From contig NZ_JANIOA010000003.1 in the NCBI RefSeq assembly GCF_025175675.1, forward strand, positions 1 through 64,000: DNA of 64,000 bases. The letters run 5' to 3'. The notes under the pieces were generated by a model, which worked only from the letters and a program-made list of their open reading frames with translations, was not told the origin of the DNA and made no database searches. This document shows positions 59,611 to 64,000 of this stretch, piece after piece (position 1 is the stretch's first letter; each line of letters begins with the position of its first letter). This DNA comes from Sedimenticola hydrogenitrophicus (GTDB lineage: Bacteria; Pseudomonadota; Gammaproteobacteria; Chromatiales; Chromatiaceae). Position numbers and translations under genes: made by a program.

Positions 59611-60453
59611 TCACAGGGCACTGCTCTGCATGGCCAGATGCCGCGTCTCCCCGGCCACGGTTCCCCAGCCGATGCGATGCCGCTTCAGTGGCGCCTCCCC
59701 GATCCTGCCGAAAAGCTCACTCATGGACCGGATCTCCCATTGCCCCCCCTTCCACATCACCAGCAACCGCTCGAACACCTCGAGCAATTCGCCCCCTTCT
59801 CGCTCGGCGGACAGGCTGAAGACCTCACCATTGGGCATGATGCGCTGGCAGGCGGCATAGAGATACTGATGCAGATTGTCCTGGTTGATCTCCTCCTGGC
59901 TCAGCAGTTCATCCAGCGTGGGCAGTGTCGTCGGTATCTGTGGACAACGGGAGAGGGCTCCCTGCAGTTCCGGCAGAAAGATGTGATGGCCCCGTACATC
60001 GGATGCGAACTCAAACCCGAAACCCTCCTCTTCCGTCAGCAGATGGGGATTGACCTGCCACCCCCTGGCAGCGTAATAACGCGGCTCTCGGCCAAACAGA
60101 CCGGTGAAGTTTTCCACCGCCCGGGCCACCTCGTTATGGGTCCAGACAGCCGTTCGGAAGGCCACATCACGTTGCCAATCCAGGGCAGTGAAGGAAGAGA
60201 GGCCGATATCGTGGCCGGCATTTGCCACCGCCAGGAGATTGTCCCTGCAGCGCCTGCCGATATAGGAGACCGGCAGCCGCTGTCTGATGAGTGTCGGGAT
60301 GAGATGCGCGAATGGGTAGCGTGTATAGTCGGGACCCAGGCTGAAAAAGAACGAGGCCTTTACCTGGTGCTCATCCAGCAGGCGCAACAGGGCTGGTACC
60401 CCTTCAAGCGCACCTTTCTCTGATCCTACCTCGATTCTAAGTGACAGTCGCAA
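59611..60453 (-). CDS. ArnD-like polysaccharide deacetylase-fold protein lacking metal ligands
   Basis: 280 residues aligning with ArnD, the deformylase of lipid A aminoarabinose modification (LRIEVGSEKGALEGVPALL, QVKASFFFSLGPD, AARGWQVNPHLL, SDVRGHHIFLPEL, QIPTTLPTLDELL). The catalytic-Asp motif RIDVDT reads RIEVGS (Gly10 for Asp), and the two metal His of GLHAWDHHAWQ are Ser86 and Ala90 (GLSSFTALDWQ). Deacetylation by the usual mechanism is therefore unlikely. TTG start. No other arn genes are present. A structural or binding role is possible. Confidence 0.85.
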   Translation of the reverse strand: MRLSLRIEVGSEKGALEGVPALLRLLDEHQVKASFFFSLGPDYTRYPFAHLIPTLIRQRLPVSYIGRRCRDNLLAVANAGHDIGLSSFTALDWQRDVAFRTAVWTHNEVARAVENFTGLFGREPRYYAARGWQVNPHLLTEEEGFGFEFASDVRGHHIFLPELQGALSRCPQIPTTLPTLDELLSQEEINQDNLHQYLYAACQRIMPNGEVFSLSAEREGGELLEVFERLLVMWKGGQWEIRSMSELFGRIGEAPLKRHRIGWGTVAGETRHLAMQSSAL

Positions 60454-60594
60454 TTTCTAAATACACCCTTGATTACACGTTTTGAAACCCGGTTGACAGC
60501 GATTCCTGCACCGTTCGCTGAAAAGTATACACACAGCGGATTGAAAATTGGACCTGGCTCCACCCTTTATCCCACAAATACCGATGAACAGTGT

Positions 60595-60752
60595 GTAGGA
60601 TGGGTGGAGGCGCGCGCCGCCGTTGTTGGAGGCTGTCCATGGCGGCTGGGCGCGCCGTAACCCATCTTCGGGTGCGGATGCGGGTGCGTGATGGGTTGCG
60701 CGCCGGAGAGGGAGCCAGCAGAGAGTTCATGGGGGTGCTCCACCCATTCTAC
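60595..60752. repeat. Imperfect inverted repeat, REP-like
   Basis: GTAGGATGGGTGGAG near 60595 mirrors CTCCACCCATTCTAC near 60738, with inner AACCCATC and GATGGGTTGCGCGCC also paired. This is the look of a common intergenic repeat seen in many bacteria. The surrounding 60454-60793 has no gene. Confidence 0.7.
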
Positions 60753-60793
60753 GCCCAGATGCAGTCCGGCCCACCTATGGAGAAAGGGCAGAC

Positions 60794-63130
60794 CTAACTT
60801 CTCTTTTTCAACGCATCCGCAAGTGCGGCCGCCATGGCACCCCCGGCGACCGGAGTGTTCGGCTTTTGCTGCCTGGCCGGCTTCTGTTTCGGCTTGGCGG
60901 CTGTTTCACCCGAGGAGACACCCCGTCCTCGCTTCCCCTGTCCGCGATTAACGTCGTCGCTATCGCTCTGATCGGATAACCGCATGGAGAGGCCGATGCG
61001 TTTTCTCACCACATCCACCTCCATCACCTTGACCTTGACCAGATCGCCGGCCTTGACAACATCACGCGGATCCTTGACGAATTTTTCCGCCATGGCGGAG
61101 ATGTGGACCAACCCATCCTGATGGACGCCAATATCGATAAAAGCACCGAAATTGGTCACATTGGTGACCACCCCCTCCAGCACCATATCGGGTTTCAGAT
61201 CGGCCACCTTTTCGATGCCTTCCTGGAAACTGGCGGTTTTAAACTCACCCCGGGGATCCCGTCCCGGCTTCTCCAGCTCAGCAATGATATCGGTCACTGT
61301 CGGCACGCCGAATCGTTCATCAGTAAACTGCTCCGGCCGGAGCGTGCGGAGGAATGACCGGTCGCCGATCACATCCTGGATACGGCGCCCCGCCTTGCGC
61401 AGAATCTTTTCCACAACCGGGTAGGCTTCAGGGTGCACCGAGGAAGCATCGAGGGGATTGTCTCCGGCATTGATACGGAGAAAACCGGCCGCCTGCTCAA
61501 AACTCTTATCACCCAACCTGGGCACCTTCAGCAGCTGGCGCCGATCGACGAAGGCACCATGTTCATTCCGGTAGCGGACGATATTTTCCGCCAGGGTTCT
61601 GTTTAATCCGGAAACCTGGCCGAGCAGCGCGGGCGAGGCGGTATTGATGTCGACGCCCACCGAGTTCACGCAATCTTCCACAATATTATCCAGCTGCCGG
61701 GCCAGGCGTGTCTGATTGACATCGTGCTGGTATTGGCCGACGCCGATCGCCTTGGGATCGATCTTCACCAGTTCCGCCAGCGGATCCTGCAGTCTTCTGG
61801 CAATCGACACGGCCCCGCGCAGGGTCACATCCAGCTCCGGCAGTTCGGCCGATGCCAACTCGGAAGCGGAATAGACCGACGCCCCAGCCTCGCTCACCAT
61901 CACCTTCTGCAGCTTCAGCTCGGGATGGCGTTTGATCATGTCAGCCACCAACCGGTCGGTTTCCCGAGAGGCCGTGCCATTGCCGATGGCCGTGAGACAA
62001 ACCCCGTGGCGCTTGGCAAGCACCGCCAGTGATGCGATGGAGGCGTCCCACTGATATTTCGGGGCATGCGGATAGATGGTGGCCGTATCCAGTACTTTTC
62101 CGGTGGCATCCACCACGGCCACCTTGACCCCGGTGCGCAGACCCGGGTCGAGCCCGAGAATCGGCAAGTTGCCTGCCGGGGCCGCCAACAACAGGTCATG
62201 GAGATTGTGACCAAATACCTTGATAGCCTCCTCTTCCGCCGCCTCACGCAGGCGCATCTTCAGCTCCAGGTCAAGGTGGCTGAAAATCTTGACCCGCCAT
62301 GCCCAGCGCACGCACTCTTTCAACCAGGCGTCCGCCGCACGCCCCTGATCCTCTACCCCCACCTGACGGGCGATGGTCATTTCACAGGGAGAGGTGCCCT
62401 GGATAGCCTCATCAACAACCAGTTCCAGATTCAGCAGACTCTCGTTGCGCCCGCGAAACAGCGCCAATGCCCGATGGGACGGGATCTGGCGAATCGCTTC
62501 GGCATACTCGAAGTAATCCTTGAACTTGGCCGCCTCCTGTTCCTTTCCCTTGACCACCTGAGACTTGACGACACCCTGATTCCAGAGGTAGTCGCGCAAT
62601 GTGCCGAGCAGTTCCGCATTCTCAGCAAAGCGCTCCATGAGGATCTGCCGCGCCCCCTCAAGCACCGCCTTTTCATCGGCAAAACCGGCTTCCTGATCGA
62701 TATATCCTGACGCCTCCGCCTGCGGATCGAGTGTCGGATCGGCGAGCAGTTTCAGTGCCAACGGCTCGATCCCGGCCTCCCGTGCGATCTGTGCCTTGGT
62801 CCTTCTTTTGGGTCGGTAAGGCAGGTAGAGATCTTCCAGTCGGGTTTTGGTCTCGGCGGTGACAATATCCTTCTCCAGCGCCTCGGTCAGTTTGCCCTGT
62901 TCGCGAATGCTGTTGAGCACGGTCGTACGCCGCTCCTCAAGTTCGCGCAGATAACCCAGGCGTTCTTCCAGATTCCGCAGTTGCGCATCGTCCAGGCCAC
63001 CGGTTTTCTCCTTCCTGTAGCGGGAGATGAATGGCACGGTTGCACCTTCATCCAGCAGCCCTACCGCGGCCATCACCTGGGGCATGGCCACACTCAACTC
63101 TTCGGCGATCTGACTAATAATTTTCTGCAT
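60794..63130 (-). CDS. tex: Tex family RNA-binding protein
   Basis: About 778 residues. N-terminal helical part with [34 protein letters not shown], YqgF-like nuclease-fold region ([19 protein letters not shown]), helix-hairpin-helix pair ([15 protein letters not shown]-like [21 protein letters not shown]) and a C-terminal S1 domain ([26 protein letters not shown]). Tex binds RNA and affects transcription and stress tolerance. The ATG at 63130 is chosen over the GTG just before it. The extreme C-terminus is basic and low in complexity. Confidence 0.95.
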   Translation of the reverse strand: MQKIISQIAEELSVAMPQVMAAVGLLDEGATVPFISRYRKEKTGGLDDAQLRNLEERLGYLRELEERRTTVLNSIREQGKLTEALEKDIVTAETKTRLEDLYLPYRPKRRTKAQIAREAGIEPLALKLLADPTLDPQAEASGYIDQEAGFADEKAVLEGARQILMERFAENAELLGTLRDYLWNQGVVKSQVVKGKEQEAAKFKDYFEYAEAIRQIPSHRALALFRGRNESLLNLELVVDEAIQGTSPCEMTIARQVGVEDQGRAADAWLKECVRWAWRVKIFSHLDLELKMRLREAAEEEAIKVFGHNLHDLLLAAPAGNLPILGLDPGLRTGVKVAVVDATGKVLDTATIYPHAPKYQWDASIASLAVLAKRHGVCLTAIGNGTASRETDRLVADMIKRHPELKLQKVMVSEAGASVYSASELASAELPELDVTLRGAVSIARRLQDPLAELVKIDPKAIGVGQYQHDVNQTRLARQLDNIVEDCVNSVGVDINTASPALLGQVSGLNRTLAENIVRYRNEHGAFVDRRQLLKVPRLGDKSFEQAAGFLRINAGDNPLDASSVHPEAYPVVEKILRKAGRRIQDVIGDRSFLRTLRPEQFTDERFGVPTVTDIIAELEKPGRDPRGEFKTASFQEGIEKVADLKPDMVLEGVVTNVTNFGAFIDIGVHQDGLVHISAMAEKFVKDPRDVVKAGDLVKVKVMEVDVVRKRIGLSMRLSDQSDSDDVNRGQGKRGRGVSSGETAAKPKQKPARQQKPNTPVAGGAMAAALADALKKRS

Positions 63131-63210
63131 CACAACTTACGATCTCGGTTATATGCTGTCGTCAGGCAGGCGTACAAAGCCGCTCCGGCCAGTCAGGGTT
63201 TTCGCGGCCC

Positions 63211-63312
63211 GTAGGGGCAGGCCCCTGTGCCTGCCCTTTGTCCGGGCAACCACGGGGGGTTGCCCCTACGGCCATCCCTGGCCTCCGCGGCATAAGTCCA
63301 TCCCTGGACAAA
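63211..63312. repeat. Two adjacent intergenic repeat units
   Basis: 63211-63269 is an inverted repeat bounded by GTAGGGGCAGG and GTTGCCCCTAC. It is followed by 63271-63312, GCCATCCCTGGCCTCCGCGG then CATAAGTCCATCCCTGGACA, which recurs near 14102 where it is interrupted by a 157-bp element. Non-coding. Confidence 0.7.
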
Positions 63313-63458
63313 ACAGAGCCGGGCCAACTGGCTCGGCTCAATACAGTTTTCATTATGACGATGAATCGCTAATTGCCCATCCCAGGCACCTGTCGGACCT
63401 GGCCTCGCCAGGAGCGAAAATGCCCGCCAGGTGCCTGAATAAAAGCAGCCGGTGGGAT

Positions 63459-63656
63459 TCAGACGCTGCAGCTATCCGTATAAACGGACATGATTGATTT
63501 GAGTTCGTCCAGCACCGCCTGTTGCGCCTCCGGCCTGAGGTGTGACAGTTCCGGCAAGGCCTGACCCTGCTCCAGCAACTGGATTTTACGCCGTACCTCC
63601 TGGCACCCGTTTCTACAAATGGCCTCTATACAGGCATCGATAGTCATGTTCCGCAT
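63459..63656 (-). CDS. Small hypothetical protein
   Basis: About 65 residues from ATG 63656, or 62 from ATG 63647: MTIDACIEAICRNGCQEVRR, then LEQGQALPELSHLRPEAQQA and LDELKSIMSVYTDSCSV. It is predicted helical, with Cys pairs at both ends (CIEAIC, C near the end). The form recalls short proteins in other sulfur-oxidising bacteria, but no function is known. The longer frame to 63776 looks non-coding. Confidence 0.55.
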   Translation of the reverse strand: MRNMTIDACIEAICRNGCQEVRRKIQLLEQGQALPELSHLRPEAQQAVLDELKSIMSVYTDSCSV

Positions 63657-63848
63657 AGCGTCGTTAGCATTTAAAAATACTGCAGCAATTATATAGGAGA
63701 TTATTCGGCCCCTGCCAGGACTCTGTCCGGCCTGCATCTGACCGGCGTGAAACTCCCTGATACGCAGATCACGCAAAGTCTATGGAAATCATCGACTCTG
63801 CCCGGTTTTGTTCCTTTATCCCAGGCCCTGACCCGGCACAAAATAGTG

Positions 63849-63894
63849 GTTCTCTTTTTGTTCTATCGATGCTAGGATAGAACCACTAGAGAAC
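63849..63894 (+). promoter_or_regulatory. Second promoter with paired SOS-type operators
   Basis: GTTCTCTTTTTGTTC (63849-63863, exact GTTC-N7-GTTC) and GAACCACTAGAGAAC (63880-63894, identical to the lexA box) flank a -10-like TAGGAT (63873-63878). Layout and spacing match the lexA promoter. It should drive a LexA-regulated gene to the right. Confidence 0.8.
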
Positions 63895-63973
63895 AAGGAC
63901 TGTCCTGATGTGCGACCATCGCAGGGAGTGAACGTCGCAATTGCCCCCACAGTTGACCTATCAGGTGAGCACA

Positions 63974-64000
63974 ATGAGCTATAAAAACGGCTATATCATG
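63974..64000 (+). CDS. Start of a probable LexA-controlled gene, cut by the window edge
   Basis: Only MSYKNGYIM is visible. The ATG has AGGTGA six to eleven bases upstream and lies 80 bases after an SOS-type operator. The product cannot be told. Confidence 0.4.

Noticed and set aside
60595-60752. Possible novel element between the ArnD-like gene and tex
   Set aside because: It has the appearance of a widespread REP-like intergenic repeat and no target duplication was found.

Overview
The window is chromosomal DNA of a gammaproteobacterium. Three gene orders point to the class: comEC-exbB-exbD-lpxK-trm112-kdsB running towards rne, the lolC-lolD pair, and a complete cobU-T-C-S-cbiB-cobD operon. 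A membrane pyrophosphatase, a phosphoribulokinase-family protein and an exosortase-type (XrtA/PEP-CTERM) polysaccharide regulatory set suggest a Chromatiales-like lineage, perhaps a sulfur oxidiser or a relative of marine symbionts. The lineage is inference; no rRNA is present to test it.

Layout. 1-6400: rne with a long 5' region and a repeat-rich tail, a low-molecular-weight phosphatase, two small unknown proteins and kdsB. 6400-14100: cell-envelope operons (lpxK, exbBD, comEC, lolCD). 14100-24900: putrescine synthesis (aguA, aguB), a phosphoribulokinase-like protein that has lost catalytic residues, pepD, and a row of metabolic and stress genes. 25000-33700: HDOD, Crp/Fnr and AraC/GlxA regulators, fadH and a DUF1631 protein. 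33800-46600: polysaccharide locus with two divergent ExeA-type AAA+ ATPases, a nucleotide-sugar dehydrogenase and epimerase, the kinase/regulator pair PrsK/PrsR and a polyprenyl glycosylphosphotransferase. 46900-52850: late cobalamin synthesis, with a cobalamin riboswitch in front of bluB. 53100-58100: hppA, an RRM protein and a receiver-SpoIIE-ATPase protein. 58000-64000: lexA, a SET-domain protein, an ArnD-like protein lacking its metal ligands, tex, and an SOS-type promoter at the right edge.

The most unusual content lies between and inside genes. Five miniature elements share GTAACTACTCAC-type ends and are flanked by 8-bp target duplications, the signature of IS66-family transposition. 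Three are 207-bp siblings, one has the same ends around an unrelated centre, and one is only two ends back to back. Three further short inverted-repeat elements carry other ends. The OmpA-like tail of the large AAA+ protein is split from its frame by a run of 11 A, a possible programmed slippage site. The lexA promoter and the promoter at the right edge both carry GAAC-N7-GAAC operators, known as the alphaproteobacterial type. Two apparent pseudoenzymes (phosphoribulokinase-like and ArnD-like) are supported by loss of named active-site residues.
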